From assembly GCA_029975645.1 (NCBI GenBank), contig JARKOU010000035.1, positions 1 to 64,000 on the forward strand: a stretch of DNA of 64,000 nt. Reading direction: 5' to 3'. The stretch comes from Actinomycetales bacterium. GTDB lineage: Bacteria > Actinomycetota > Actinomycetes > Actinomycetales > JAHECE01. The notes beneath the pieces were generated by a model. That model did not search any database and was not told the DNA's origin. It was given only the letters and a program-made list of their open reading frames with translations. This document shows, piece after piece, positions 36,753 through 47,142 of this stretch. How positions within the stretch are numbered: position 1 is the stretch's first letter; every line of letters begins with the position of its first letter. A program made the position numbers and the translations under genes.

Positions 36753-39476
36753 TCAGTCCTGTGCGGCCAGTTCCTCCTCGGCAGCCTCCACCTCGGCCGG
36801 CTCCTCCGCGGCGGGCGCCGGCTGGGCGCTCGACGCGGCGCGCTGGGCCTGGACATCCTCGCGCCGGATGCCGTAGTAGGAGGCGATCATGAGCTCCTCC
36901 ATGTGGGCCAGCATCGGGATGCGCGGGTTGGCCGGAGCGCACTGGTCCTCGAAGGCCCGCATGGTGAGCATGTCGAGCGAGCCCATGAACGAGGCCTCGT
37001 CGATGCCCATCTCCTTGAACGAGGCGGGCATCCCGAGCCGAGCACGCAGGTCCTCAACCGCCTTGGCGTAGGACTCGACGCCCTCGTCGGGGGTCTCGGC
37101 CGGCAGGCCGAGTTCCTTGGCGATGCGCTGGTAGCGCTCGGGCGCCGTGTACGTCTCGTACTTCGGCCACGCGTTGAACTTGCTCGGGATCTGGCCGTTG
37201 TAGCGGATGGCGTTCGGCAGGAACACGGCGTTGGTGCGGCCGTGGATCTGCTTGTACGTCGAGCCGACGGTGTGGGACATCGCGTGCACGATCCCGAGGA
37301 ACGCGTTGCCGAACGCCATGCCGGCGATCGTCGCGGCGTTGTGCATCGTCTCGCGGGCCTGGGGGTCCTGGTCCTTGACCGACTTCTCGATGTTGCTGAA
37401 GATCAACTTGATGGCCTGGAGCGCCAGCCCGTCGGTGAAGTCGTTCGCGTACACCGACACGAACGCTTCGGTCGCGTGGGTGAGGGCGTCCATCCCGGAG
37501 TCCGCCGCGACGAAGGACGGCATCTTCTGGGTCAGGTTGGGGTCGACGATCGCCACCGTGGGGGTGAGCGCGTAGTCCGCGAGCGGGTACTTGAAGCCGG
37601 TCTCCGGGTCGCCGATGACCGCGAACGGCGTGACCTCGGCACCGGTGCCCGACGTCGTCGGGATGCAGACCAACTTGGCCAGGTCACCGAGCGGGGGGAA
37701 CTTGAACGCGCGCTTGCGCACGTCGAGGAACTTCTCGCGCAGGTCGGAGAAGTTCACCTCCGGGTGCTCGTAGAGCAGCCACATCACCTTCGCGGCGTCC
37801 ATGGGAGAGCCACCGCCGAGCGCGATGATCGTGTCGGGCTTGAACTCTCGCATGATCGCAGCGCCTCGGTGCACGGTGCCGACGCTCGGCTCCGGCTCGA
37901 CGTCGTCGAAGACCTGGACCATGACGTCGTTCGCGCGCCGGCTGAGGACGTCGCGGATCTGGTCCACGAAGCCGATCCGGGTCATCGTGTGGTCGGTCAC
38001 GATCGTGACCCGGTTGATGCCCTTCATGTCCTTCAGGTACCGGATCGCGTGCGGCTCGAAGTAGGTCTTGGCCGGGACCTTGAACCACTGCAGGTTGTTC
38101 GTCCGGCGGCCGATGCGCTTGATGTTCAAGAGGTTCACCGCCGAGACGTTGTTGGACACGGAGTTCCGGCCGTAGGAGCCGCAGCCGAGGGTGAGGGAGG
38201 GGATGAACGCGTTGTAGATGTCACCGATGCCGCCGAGAGAGGTCGGCGAGTTCGCAATGATGCGGACCGCACTACAGCGCTTCCCGTACTCCTCGATGAG
38301 CTCCTTGTCCTCGGTGTGGATGGCGGCCGAGTGGCCCAGACCGTTGAACTCGAGCATCGCGACGGCCATGTCGAGGCCCTCTTCGCGCGAGTTCGCCTTG
38401 AGGACCGCCAGCACGGGCGAGAGCTTCTCGCGGGTCAGGGGCTCGTTCGGGCCCACGCCACCCGGCGTCTCGGCCAGCAGCACCGAGGTGTCCTCGGGGA
38501 CCGTGAAGCCGGCGCTCTGCGCGATCCAGACCGGGGACTTGCCGACGACGTCGGCGTTGAGCTTGGCGCCGGCGCAGTTCACGGAGTTGGCCGTCGCGCC
38601 GAAGATGAACTCCTCGAGCAGCGCCTTCTCCTCGGGCGAGCAGAGGTACGCGTGCAGGCGCTTGAACTGCTCGAGGGCGGCGTCGTAGATCTCCGCGTCG
38701 ATGATGGCCGCCTGCTCGGACGCGCAGACCATGCCGTTGTCGAAGTTCTTGCTCAGCACGATGTCCGTCACCGCGCGGTCGAGCCGGGCGCTCTTCTCGA
38801 TGTACGCCGGGACGTTGCCGGCGCCGACGCCGAGGGCCGGCTTTCCGCACGAGTACGCCGCCTTGACCATGGCGTTGCCGCCCGTGGCGAGGATGAGGGC
38901 CACCCCCGGGTGGTTCATCAGGGCGCCCGTCGCAGCGATCGAGGGGTTCTCGATCCACTGCACGCAGTTCTCCGGGGCCCCGGCGGCGACAGCGGCGTCG
39001 CGCACGATCTGGGCGGCCTGCCGGGAGCAGTTCTGCGCGCTCGGGTGGAAGGCGAAGACGATCGGGCAGCGGGTCTTCAACCCGAGCAGGGCCTTGAAGA
39101 TCGCCGTGGACGTGGGGTTGGTGGTCGGGGTGATGGCGCAGACCACGCCCACGGGCTCGGCGATCTCGGTGATGCCGGTCAGGTCGTCGCGGCTGATGAT
39201 CCCGACGGTCTTCGTATACTTCATCGAGTGGGCGACGTGCTCACACGCGAAGATGTTCTTCGTCGCCTTGTCCTCGAACACGCCGCGACCGGTCTCCTTC
39301 ACGGCGGCGAGGGCAAGTTGACCGTGCTGGTTGAGCGCGGCGACCGACGCCTTCTTGACGATCCGGTCGACGTCCTCCTGCGTCAGGGACTCGTAGTCGA
39401 GCAACGCCTGCTGGGCGCGCGCGACGAGGCCGTCGATCTCGTCTACGCCGGCGGGCAGGTCGGGGGATGGGTTCAC
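36753..39476 (-). CDS. adhE: Bifunctional acetaldehyde-CoA/alcohol dehydrogenase
   Basis: 907 aa; N-terminal CoA-dependent ALDH domain (VSKNFDNGMVCASEQ-like) and C-terminal Fe-ADH domain (IALGGGSPMDAAKVMWLLYEHP, HAMSHTVGSTYKQIHGRTNA). Confidence 0.97.
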   Translation of the reverse strand: MNPSPDLPAGVDEIDGLVARAQQALLDYESLTQEDVDRIVKKASVAALNQHGQLALAAVKETGRGVFEDKATKNIFACEHVAHSMKYTKTVGIISRDDLTGITEIAEPVGVVCAITPTTNPTSTAIFKALLGLKTRCPIVFAFHPSAQNCSRQAAQIVRDAAVAAGAPENCVQWIENPSIAATGALMNHPGVALILATGGNAMVKAAYSCGKPALGVGAGNVPAYIEKSARLDRAVTDIVLSKNFDNGMVCASEQAAIIDAEIYDAALEQFKRLHAYLCSPEEKALLEEFIFGATANSVNCAGAKLNADVVGKSPVWIAQSAGFTVPEDTSVLLAETPGGVGPNEPLTREKLSPVLAVLKANSREEGLDMAVAMLEFNGLGHSAAIHTEDKELIEEYGKRCSAVRIIANSPTSLGGIGDIYNAFIPSLTLGCGSYGRNSVSNNVSAVNLLNIKRIGRRTNNLQWFKVPAKTYFEPHAIRYLKDMKGINRVTIVTDHTMTRIGFVDQIRDVLSRRANDVMVQVFDDVEPEPSVGTVHRGAAIMREFKPDTIIALGGGSPMDAAKVMWLLYEHPEVNFSDLREKFLDVRKRAFKFPPLGDLAKLVCIPTTSGTGAEVTPFAVIGDPETGFKYPLADYALTPTVAIVDPNLTQKMPSFVAADSGMDALTHATEAFVSVYANDFTDGLALQAIKLIFSNIEKSVKDQDPQARETMHNAATIAGMAFGNAFLGIVHAMSHTVGSTYKQIHGRTNAVFLPNAIRYNGQIPSKFNAWPKYETYTAPERYQRIAKELGLPAETPDEGVESYAKAVEDLRARLGMPASFKEMGIDEASFMGSLDMLTMRAFEDQCAPANPRIPMLAHMEELMIASYYGIRREDVQAQRAASSAQPAPAAEEPAEVEAAEEELAAQD

Positions 39477-39631
39477 GTTGCGGCTCCTCCGTGGGTGATG
39501 GGGTCGAACTGCTGATCACGCTGCTGATCACGCTACGGAGAGAGGTCCAGCGGGTCCTGAACCGAAAGTCCCGAATGGACAGAAGTCGACGTGATCCCTG
39601 TCACCCTGGCACCCGCCTCGCCCGGAGGTGG

Positions 39632-39845
39632 GCGAACGTCCGCCCGGTTCGCGAACGCCCGGCCGGTTCGCGAACATCCGGCCGGTTCGCGAACTCCCGA
39701 TGTCCGCGTCCTGCCTCGATGTCCGCGTCCTGCCCCGGTGTTCGCGGTCTGCGGGGATGCGAGGGTGAGGGGGCCCGCGCGGACGTCCGCGTCCTGCCGC
39801 GATGTTCGCGGTCTGCGCGGAGGAGGGTGAGGCGGGGCCCGACGT
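39632..39845. repeat. Nested tandem repeat array: two 19-bp families plus a 64-bp duplication
   Basis: Family 1 GCGAACNYCCGSCCGGTTC at 39632, 39651, 39670; family 2 GATGTCCGCGTCCTGCCYC at 39699, 39718, 39782 with variant GRTGTTCGCGGTCTGCGSG at 39737 and 39801. Confidence 0.9.
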
Positions 39846-39945
39846 GGCGCGGGGGAGATCCACGGGGACCGCGGTGCGCGGAGCCACGGCGCCTGGTGAG
39901 GGATCGGCACACTCGGCGCGCCGGCGCGCGGGGTCGGTGGTGGGG

Positions 39946-40018
39946 CGCCCCCGACTGGACTCGAACCAGCGACCTTCTGCTCCGGAGGCAGACGCTCTAT
40001 CCACTGAGCTACAGGGGC
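39946..40018 (-). tRNA. tRNA-Arg (anticodon CCG)
   Basis: Minus strand GCCCCTGTAGCTCAGTGGATAGAGCGTCTGCCTCCGGAGCAGAAGGTCGCTGGTTCGAGTCCAGTCGGGGGCG; cloverleaf stems pair, anticodon loop CTCCGGA. Confidence 0.95.
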
Positions 40019-40235
40019 AATCGACCCTTACGTCGGGTCGCGATGCGAGGCTAGACGATACCAGTCGCGCCGCCCCAGCCGTTCGCAGCTCGGCGCGGAC
40101 GGGCGGGAGCGGTGGGACGAGCGGTGGGGTGACGCCGGGGCGCTCGGGTGTGGACGGCCTGGTCGGTCAAGGCGCAAGATCGATCGTGAGGCGAGATGCC
40201 TCGTCGGTCCATCGAACTTTCAAAGGAGAGAGTTG

Positions 40236-41291
40236 ATGAAGGCCCTGGTCTATCACGGTCCGGGTGAGAAGGTCTGGGAGGACGTCCCGGATCCACGGAT
40301 CGAGCACCCCACGGATGTGGTCGTGCAGGTCGACACCACCACCATCTGCGGCACTGACCTGCACATTCTCAAGGGCGACGTCCCTTCCGTCCAACCCGGG
40401 CGCATCCTGGGGCACGAGGCCGTCGGCACCATCACGGAGGTCGGCAGCGCTGTCTCGACGCTCGCTGTCGGAGACCGCGTCATCGTTTCCTGCATCAAGT
40501 CGTGCGGGAAGTGCATGTTCTGCAAGAAGGGCGTCTACGCGCACTGCCTCGGAGATGAAGGCGCCTCCGGCATCGGGTGGGTCTTCGGGCACCTCATCGA
40601 CGGGACCCAGGCCGAGTACGTGCGAGTTCCGTACGCCGAGAACTCCGTGTACCGCGTCCCCGACGGCGTCACGGACGAGCAGGCCGTGATGCTCTCCGAC
40701 ATCCTGCCCACCGGCTTCGAGATCGGTGTCCAGTACGGCCGAGTGAAGCCCGGCGACGTCGTCGCCATCGTCGGCGTCGGCCCGGTCGGGCTGGCCGCGA
40801 CGATGACCGCGGGCCTCTACGGGCCGTCACGGATCATCGCCCTGGATCCGGATGCCAACCGGCGGAACACCGCGATCGCCTTCGGTGCCAGCGATGCGGT
40901 CGACCCACGTGAAGCGGACTGGAAGGAGCAGGTCCTCGCCTTGACCGATGGTTGGGGTGTCGATGTGGCGATCGAGGCCGTCGGCGTGCCGGCGACGTTC
41001 CGGATGTGCACCGACATCGTCCGGCCGGGCGGCACTGTGGCGAACATCGGCGTGCACGGCAGGCCGGTCGAGCTCCCGATCCAGGACCTGTGGATTCACA
41101 ACATCAGCATCTCGATGGGACTCGTGAACACCAACACCACCGAGATGCTCCTGAAGCTGGTCGCGCAGGGACGCCTTGCCTCGGAGAAGTTCGCCACGCA
41201 TCGGTTCAGCCTCGACAACATGATCGAGGCGTACGACGTGTTCGGTCGCGCCGCCGAGACGAAGGCACTGAAGGTGGTCATCACGCGCTGA
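40236..41291 (+). CDS. Zn-dependent alcohol dehydrogenase
   Basis: MKALVYHGPGEKVWEDVPDP; GHEAVGTITEVG; structural-Zn Cys cluster CGKCMFCKKGVYAHC; AAAGGAGAG RBS. Confidence 0.92.
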   Translation: MKALVYHGPGEKVWEDVPDPRIEHPTDVVVQVDTTTICGTDLHILKGDVPSVQPGRILGHEAVGTITEVGSAVSTLAVGDRVIVSCIKSCGKCMFCKKGVYAHCLGDEGASGIGWVFGHLIDGTQAEYVRVPYAENSVYRVPDGVTDEQAVMLSDILPTGFEIGVQYGRVKPGDVVAIVGVGPVGLAATMTAGLYGPSRIIALDPDANRRNTAIAFGASDAVDPREADWKEQVLALTDGWGVDVAIEAVGVPATFRMCTDIVRPGGTVANIGVHGRPVELPIQDLWIHNISISMGLVNTNTTEMLLKLVAQGRLASEKFATHRFSLDNMIEAYDVFGRAAETKALKVVITR

Positions 41292-41309
41292 GGTCCCCAG
41301 GGGGCCGGT

Positions 41310-41350
41310 GCGGGGCGTGCCTCCGGCGCGGCAGGCCGGGCACGCCCCGC
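41310..41350 (+). terminator. Stem-loop terminator after Zn-ADH
   Basis: GCGGGGCGTGCC (41310-41321) / GGCACGCCCCGC (41339-41350). Confidence 0.6.
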
Positions 41351-41366
41351 CGCTACCCTTGCGCGG

Positions 41367-43043
41367 GTGACCCCCGACGCGCTCTCCCTCGCCGTCCGTG
41401 ACGTCCTGCGGGCTGCCGTCGCCGACGGCGATCTGCCACTGCCGGAGGGCGACCTCCCGGAGCGCGTGGCGGTGGAACGGCCCCGCCAGCGCGAGCACGG
41501 CGACTGGGCCACCAACGTGGCCATGCAGCTGTCGAAGAAGGCGGGCATGCCACCGCGGAGGTTCGCCGAGGTCCTCGCGGCGCGCCTGGCGCAGGTGCCC
41601 GGCATCGGATCGGTCGACGTCGCGGGCCCGGGATTCCTCAACGTGCGCCTGGAGGCGGCGGCGGCCGGCGAACTCGCCCGTCTCATCGTGGTGGACGGCG
41701 TCGCCTACGGGCGCTCGCAGGAGGGCGCCGGCCTGCGCGTGAACCTGGAGTTCGTCTCGGCCAACCCCACGGGTCCGGTCCATCTCGGCGGGACCCGCTG
41801 GGCCGCCGTCGGCGACTCCCTCGCTCGGCTGATCGAGGCGACCGGGGCCCACGTCACGCGCGAGTACTACTTCAACGACGCCGGCGGGCAGGTGGACCGG
41901 TTCGCCCGGTCGCTCCTCGCCCGGGCCCGCGGTGAGGCCGCGCCCGAGGACGGGTACGGCGGCGCGTACATCGCCGAGATCGCGGCGGCCGCGCTCGCGG
42001 ATGCCCGGGAGGAGGGCATCTACCCCCTCGAGCTCCCCGACGCGCAGGCCCAGGAGGTGTTCCGCCGGCTCGGCGTCACCCGGATGTTCGCCGAGATCAA
42101 GCGCAGCCTCCACGACTTCGGCGTGGATTTCGACGTGTTCTTCCACGAGGACTCCCTCCACGCCTCCGGCGCGGTGGAGCACGCGATCGCGCGCCTTCGG
42201 GAACTCGGGCGCATCGACGACCGGGACGGCGCGATCTGGCTGCGCACCACGGACTTCGGTGACGACAAGGACCGGGTGATCATCAAGTCCGACGGCGCCC
42301 CTGCCTACTTCGCCGGCGACATCGCCTACTACCTCGACAAGCGGGAGCGCGGCTTCGACCGCGTGATCATCATGCTGGGGGCGGACCACCACGGCTACAT
42401 CGGCCGGATGATGGCGATGTGCGCGGCGTTCGGGGACACCCCGGGCGTCAACCTCGAGATCCTCATCGGGCAGCTGGTCAACCTGGTCAAGGACGGGGCG
42501 CCGGTCAAGATGTCCAAGCGCGCCGGCACCGTCATCACGATGGAGGACCTGGTGGAGGCCGTGGGGGTCGACGCCGCCCGGTACACCCTGGCGCGCACGT
42601 CCGCCGACACCACGCTCGAGATCGACCTCGATCTCCTGATCCGTGCCAGCAACGAGAACCCCGTCTACTACGTCCAGTACGCGCACGCGCGCACGGCGAA
42701 CGTGGCGCGCAACGCGGGCGAGCACGGGGTGCGGCGTGAGGACGCGTTCGTCCCGGCGCTCCTGGACCACCCGAGCGAGGCGGTGCTGCTCGGCCTGCTC
42801 GGGGAGTTCCCGCGCGTGGTGGCCCAGGCGGCGCAGCTGCGCGAGCCGCACCGGGTGGCTCGCTACCTCGAGACCCTCGCCGGCGCCTACCACAAGTGGT
42901 ACGACCAGTGCCGGGTCACGCCCCAGGGCGCGGACCCCGTGACGGATGCACACCGCACGCGGCTGTGGCTGAACGACGCCACGCGCCAGGTGCTCGCCAA
43001 CGGGCTGGGCCTCCTCGGCGTCGGCGCCCCCGAGCGGATGTAG
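41367..43043 (+). CDS. argS: Arginyl-tRNA synthetase
   Basis: 558 aa; [30 protein letters not shown]-like motif and C-terminal anticodon-binding domain. Confidence 0.96.
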   Translation: MTPDALSLAVRDVLRAAVADGDLPLPEGDLPERVAVERPRQREHGDWATNVAMQLSKKAGMPPRRFAEVLAARLAQVPGIGSVDVAGPGFLNVRLEAAAAGELARLIVVDGVAYGRSQEGAGLRVNLEFVSANPTGPVHLGGTRWAAVGDSLARLIEATGAHVTREYYFNDAGGQVDRFARSLLARARGEAAPEDGYGGAYIAEIAAAALADAREEGIYPLELPDAQAQEVFRRLGVTRMFAEIKRSLHDFGVDFDVFFHEDSLHASGAVEHAIARLRELGRIDDRDGAIWLRTTDFGDDKDRVIIKSDGAPAYFAGDIAYYLDKRERGFDRVIIMLGADHHGYIGRMMAMCAAFGDTPGVNLEILIGQLVNLVKDGAPVKMSKRAGTVITMEDLVEAVGVDAARYTLARTSADTTLEIDLDLLIRASNENPVYYVQYAHARTANVARNAGEHGVRREDAFVPALLDHPSEAVLLGLLGEFPRVVAQAAQLREPHRVARYLETLAGAYHKWYDQCRVTPQGADPVTDAHRTRLWLNDATRQVLANGLGLLGVGAPERM

Positions 43044-43050
43044 GACGGCC

Positions 43051-44619
43051 GTGAGCCCCGAGTCCGCAGTCAGCCCCGAGTCAGCAGTCAGCCCTGAGCC
43101 CGCAGCAACGCACGAGGCCACCGCACGCCCCGGCCTCGAGACCTCCCCGCTCGGTGCGCCCTGGTCGCGGACCCCGGCGCGCACGCCCGACGGCGCCCTC
43201 GCCGTCGGCGGTCTGGACGTCCGTGAGCTGGCCGCGGAGTTCGGCACCCCGGTGTTCGTCCTGGACGAGGCGGACCTGCGGGCGCGCGCCCGCGCCTTCC
43301 GCACTGCGTTCGCCGCCGCGTTCGCCGACCTCGGCGGCGGGGCGGACGTCTACTACGCCGGGAAGGCGTTCCTGTGCTCCGCCGTCGCGCGGTGGGTGCA
43401 CGAGGACGGCCTACGTGTGGACGTCGCCTCGGGCGGCGAGCTGGCCGTGGCGCTGCGCGCCGGCGTGCCGGGTGCGGCCATCGGGTTGCACGGCAACAAC
43501 AAGTCCGACGCCGAGATCGAGACCGCCCTGGCGGCCGGCGTCGGCCGGATCGTCCTGGACTCCCTCCCCGAGATCGACCGCGTGGCCGACGCCGCGGCCC
43601 GGCACCGCGTGACCGCCCCTGTCATGGTCCGGGTCACCACCGGCGTGCACGCGCACACGCACGAGTTCATCTCGACCGCCCATGAGGACCAGAAGTTCGG
43701 GCTGTCGCTCGCGGGCGGCCGGGCGGACGAGGCGGTGCGGCGCGTGCTGGCCCGGCCCGAACTGCGCCTGCTCGGCCTCCACTCGCACATCGGGAGCCAG
43801 ATCCTCGACGTCGGCGGCTTCGAAGTGGCCGCCCGGATGCTCTTGGACCTGCGCCATCAGGTCGCGCGGCGCGACGGCTACCTGATGCCCGAGCTCGACC
43901 TGGGCGGCGGCTACGGCATCGCGTACACGGGTACCGAGGAGGTGCCCGCGATCGAGGCGCTGGCGCGGGGCCTGGCCGACGTCGTGCGCAGGGCCTGTTC
44001 GGACCTCGGCACGCCCGCGCCGCGCGTCTCGATCGAACCCGGGCGGGCGATCGTCGGGCCGTCCACGCTCACGCTCTACGAGGTGGGCGTGGTGAAGGCG
44101 GTCGAGACCGAGTCCGGTCCCCGGTCGTACGTCTCGGTCGACGGCGGGATGAGCGACAACATCCGCACCGCGCTGTACGGCGCGGAGTACACCGCCGCGC
44201 TGGCGAGCCGGGTCTCTGCGGCGCCGCTCGTCCGCTCGCGCGTGGTGGGCAAGCACTGCGAGAGCGGTGACGTGGTGGTGCGTGACGTCGACCTCCCGGC
44301 GGACGTCCGCCGCGGCGATCTCCTCGCGGTTCCCGCCACCGGCGCCTACGGGCGGTCGATGGCGAGCAACTACAACCTGGTCCCTCGCCCCGGGGTGGTT
44401 GCGGTGGCCGACGGCGCCGCTCGGGTGATCGTCCGCCGCGAGACGCTCGACGACCTCCTCGGCCTCGACGCCGGGCTGGTGGAGCCCGCGCCCGTCCCAC
44501 GCCGAGGAGAGTCGGGCGCCACCGGCGCCGCGACGGCCGCTGCCGCCTATCCTGGGCACGCCCAGCCGGGTCCTAGCGCCGAGCCAGGCCATGATCCCCA
44601 GCCGGCCCCCGAGTCCTGA
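43051..44619 (+). CDS. lysA: Diaminopimelate decarboxylase
   Basis: 522 aa; VYYAGKAFL PLP-lysine motif, HSHIGSQILD, CESGDVVVRD. Confidence 0.95.
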   Translation: MSPESAVSPESAVSPEPAATHEATARPGLETSPLGAPWSRTPARTPDGALAVGGLDVRELAAEFGTPVFVLDEADLRARARAFRTAFAAAFADLGGGADVYYAGKAFLCSAVARWVHEDGLRVDVASGGELAVALRAGVPGAAIGLHGNNKSDAEIETALAAGVGRIVLDSLPEIDRVADAAARHRVTAPVMVRVTTGVHAHTHEFISTAHEDQKFGLSLAGGRADEAVRRVLARPELRLLGLHSHIGSQILDVGGFEVAARMLLDLRHQVARRDGYLMPELDLGGGYGIAYTGTEEVPAIEALARGLADVVRRACSDLGTPAPRVSIEPGRAIVGPSTLTLYEVGVVKAVETESGPRSYVSVDGGMSDNIRTALYGAEYTAALASRVSAAPLVRSRVVGKHCESGDVVVRDVDLPADVRRGDLLAVPATGAYGRSMASNYNLVPRPGVVAVADGAARVIVRRETLDDLLGLDAGLVEPAPVPRRGESGATGAATAAAAYPGHAQPGPSAEPGHDPQPAPES

Positions 44620-44632
44620 CCGCCCCCGAGTG

Positions 44633-45964
44633 ATGTCCGAGGTAGTGAGCGTGGCGAACCCCACCCCCCACCGAGCGTTGCGCGTTGCCCTGCTGGGCTG
44701 CGGCGTCGTCGGTTCGCAGGTAGCCCGGCTCCTGGTTGAGCAGAAGGACGACCTCGCCGCCCGCGTCGGCGCGCCGCTGGACCTGGTCGGGGTGGCGGTG
44801 CGCTCCTTCGACGACCCGCGCGGGTACGAGGTGGACCCGGCCCTGCTCACCGAGGACGCGGCGGACCTCGTGACCCGGGCGGACATCGTGGTCGAGGTGA
44901 TCGGCGGGCTCGAGCCCGCGCGAACGCTCCAGCTCAGCGCCATCGCGCACGGGGCCAGCGTGGTCACGGCCAACAAGGCCCTGCTCGCCGCGCACGGGCC
45001 GGACATCTACGCCGCGGCTGACGCCGCGGGCGTGGACATCTACTTCGAGGCGGCGGTGGCCGGGGCCATCCCGCTGGTCCGCCCGGTTCGTGAGTCGCTG
45101 GCCGGGGACCGCATCCTGCGCATCCTCGGAATCGTCAACGGCACCACCAACTACGTGCTCGACGAGATGACCACGAAGGGCCTCGGCTTCGCCGCCGCGC
45201 TGCGCCAGGCGCAGGAACTCGGCTATGCGGAGGCCGATCCCACCGGAGACGTCGAGGGGTACGACGCCGCCAACAAGGCCGCGATCCTCGCCTCCCTCGC
45301 ATTCCACACGCGGGTGGCCCTCGCGGACGTCAGCGTCGAGGGCATCACGGGCGTCACGGCCGACGACGTGCGCTGGGCCGGACAGATGGGCCACGTAGTG
45401 AAGTTGCTCGCCATTGCCGAGCGGGTCCCGCTGGTCGACGGCGGCGAGGCGATCTCGGCGCGCGTGCACCCGGCGCTCGTCCCCCTCGACCACCCGCTCG
45501 CGAGCGTGCACGGCGCGTTCAACGCCGTCTTCGTCGAGACGGCGGCGGCCGGCCCGCTCATGTTCTACGGGCAGGGTGCGGGCGGGACGCCGACCGCCTC
45601 GGCCGTGCTGGGCGACGTCGTCTCCGCGGCGCGGCACCGCGTGCACGGTGGCAAGGCGCCGTCGGAGTCCAGTTACGCGGACCTGCCGATCCTCCCCGCG
45701 GGCGAGATCCGCAGCCGTTTCCAGCTGCGACTCGAGGTCGCCGACCGCCCCGGCGTGCTCGCCCAGGTGGCCGGCGCCTTCGCCGCGCACGACGTCTCCA
45801 TCGAGGCGGTGCGGCAGGCGCCGGAGCCGGCCGACGGTGCCGCCGAGTTGCTCGTGGCCACGCACGAGACGTCCGAGGCCGCCCTCACGGCCACGGTGGC
45901 GGCCGTGCAGGCGCTGCCGGGCGTCATCGGCGTCCGTTCCGTCCTTCGCATCGTGGGGTCCTGA
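44633..45964 (+). CDS. hom: Homoserine dehydrogenase
   Basis: [17 protein letters not shown] Rossmann motif, [15 protein letters not shown]-terminal ACT domain; start ATG 44633 inside the ORF from 44591. Confidence 0.95.
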   Translation: MSEVVSVANPTPHRALRVALLGCGVVGSQVARLLVEQKDDLAARVGAPLDLVGVAVRSFDDPRGYEVDPALLTEDAADLVTRADIVVEVIGGLEPARTLQLSAIAHGASVVTANKALLAAHGPDIYAAADAAGVDIYFEAAVAGAIPLVRPVRESLAGDRILRILGIVNGTTNYVLDEMTTKGLGFAAALRQAQELGYAEADPTGDVEGYDAANKAAILASLAFHTRVALADVSVEGITGVTADDVRWAGQMGHVVKLLAIAERVPLVDGGEAISARVHPALVPLDHPLASVHGAFNAVFVETAAAGPLMFYGQGAGGTPTASAVLGDVVSAARHRVHGGKAPSESSYADLPILPAGEIRSRFQLRLEVADRPGVLAQVAGAFAAHDVSIEAVRQAPEPADGAAELLVATHETSEAALTATVAAVQALPGVIGVRSVLRIVGS

Positions 45965-47025
45965 TGGCACACCAGTGGCGCGGCCTGATCGCCGAGTACG
46001 CGGAATGGCTTCCGATCGACGCCGGTGACCCGGTGGTCACCCTGCTCGAGGGCGGGACGCCCCTCGTGTCCGCCCCGAGCCTCGCCGCCCGCACCGGTGC
46101 GGACGTCTACCTCAAGGTCGAGGGCGCCAACCCCACCGGTTCCTTCAAGGACCGCGGCATGACCATGGCGATCAGCAAGGCCGTGGCGCGCGGCGCCCGG
46201 ATGGTCGTGTGCGCCTCGACCGGCAACACGAGCGCCTCGGCGGCGGCCTACGCCGCCCGCGCGGGCCTGGGCTGCGCCGTCGTCCTGCCCGCCGGGAAGA
46301 TCGCGGCCGGCAAGTTGGCACAGGCGATCGTGCACGGCGCGCACCTCGTGGCGGTGGACGGAAACTTCGACGACTGCCTGCGGATGGTGCGCGACCTGGC
46401 CGAGGACTACCCGGTGGAACTGGTCAACTCGGTCAACCCCTACCGGCTCGAGGGCCAGAAGACCGCGGCGTTCGAGATCGTGGACGCCCTGGGCGACGCG
46501 CCCGACATCCACGTGCTCCCCGTGGGCAACGCGGGCAACATCTCGGCCTACTGGATGGGCTTCCGTGAGTATGCCGCCGCCGGTGTGGCGACGCGCACGC
46601 CGCAGATGTGGGGGATCCAGGCGGAAGGCGCGGCGCCACTGGTCAAGGGCGAGCCGGTGGAGTTCCCCGAGACCATCGCCACCGCGATCCGGATCGGCAA
46701 CCCGGCGTCGTGGGCGCTCGCGGTGGCGGCGCGGGACGAATCGGGCGGTTGGATCGACTCGGTGAGTGACGCCCAGATCCTCGACGCCCAGGCGCTCGTC
46801 GCGCGCGAGGTCGGGGTGTTCGTGGAACCGGCCTCGGCCGCCAGCGTCGCGGGCCTGCTCCAGGCAGCGGAGCGCGGGCTCGTGCCCGCGGACGCCCGGA
46901 TCGTCTGCACGGTCACCGGAAACGGGCTCAAGGACACGGCGACGGCGTTGGGCGACCGACCCGTGGAGCCGCGCGTGATCGGGACCGACGTGGCCGAGGC
47001 CGCGCGCGTGCTCGGGTTGGCCTAG
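45964..47025 (+). CDS. thrC: Threonine synthase
   Basis: 353 aa; [17 protein letters not shown]-lysine motif. Confidence 0.96.
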   Translation: MAHQWRGLIAEYAEWLPIDAGDPVVTLLEGGTPLVSAPSLAARTGADVYLKVEGANPTGSFKDRGMTMAISKAVARGARMVVCASTGNTSASAAAYAARAGLGCAVVLPAGKIAAGKLAQAIVHGAHLVAVDGNFDDCLRMVRDLAEDYPVELVNSVNPYRLEGQKTAAFEIVDALGDAPDIHVLPVGNAGNISAYWMGFREYAAAGVATRTPQMWGIQAEGAAPLVKGEPVEFPETIATAIRIGNPASWALAVAARDESGGWIDSVSDAQILDAQALVAREVGVFVEPASAASVAGLLQAAERGLVPADARIVCTVTGNGLKDTATALGDRPVEPRVIGTDVAEAARVLGLA

Positions 47026-47142
47026 AGGCGTGTCGCGGCAGGGGGTGTCTTCGGTGGGCTGGGCGTGCACCGGGGGACGGGCATGCTCGGGTGGGCGGCC
47101 GGTGCTTCGGACGACGCGCCGGGACGAGGCGGTGGAGCGCAG

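Noticed and set aside
39632-39700. LexA/SOS boxes in the GCGAAC...GTTCGC repeats
   Set aside because: The actinobacterial LexA consensus I know is CGAAC-N4-GTTCG; here the spacing is 9 nt, and the palindromic unit is GTTCGCGAAC with no gap.
39632-39845. CRISPR array
   Set aside because: Units are contiguous with 19-bp period and no unique spacers; no cas genes in the window.
39946-40018. tRNA-Arg used as an integration site with an adjacent island
   Set aside because: No integrase, no second copy of the tRNA 3' end was seen nearby, and flanking genes (adhE, Zn-ADH, argS) look like ordinary chromosome.
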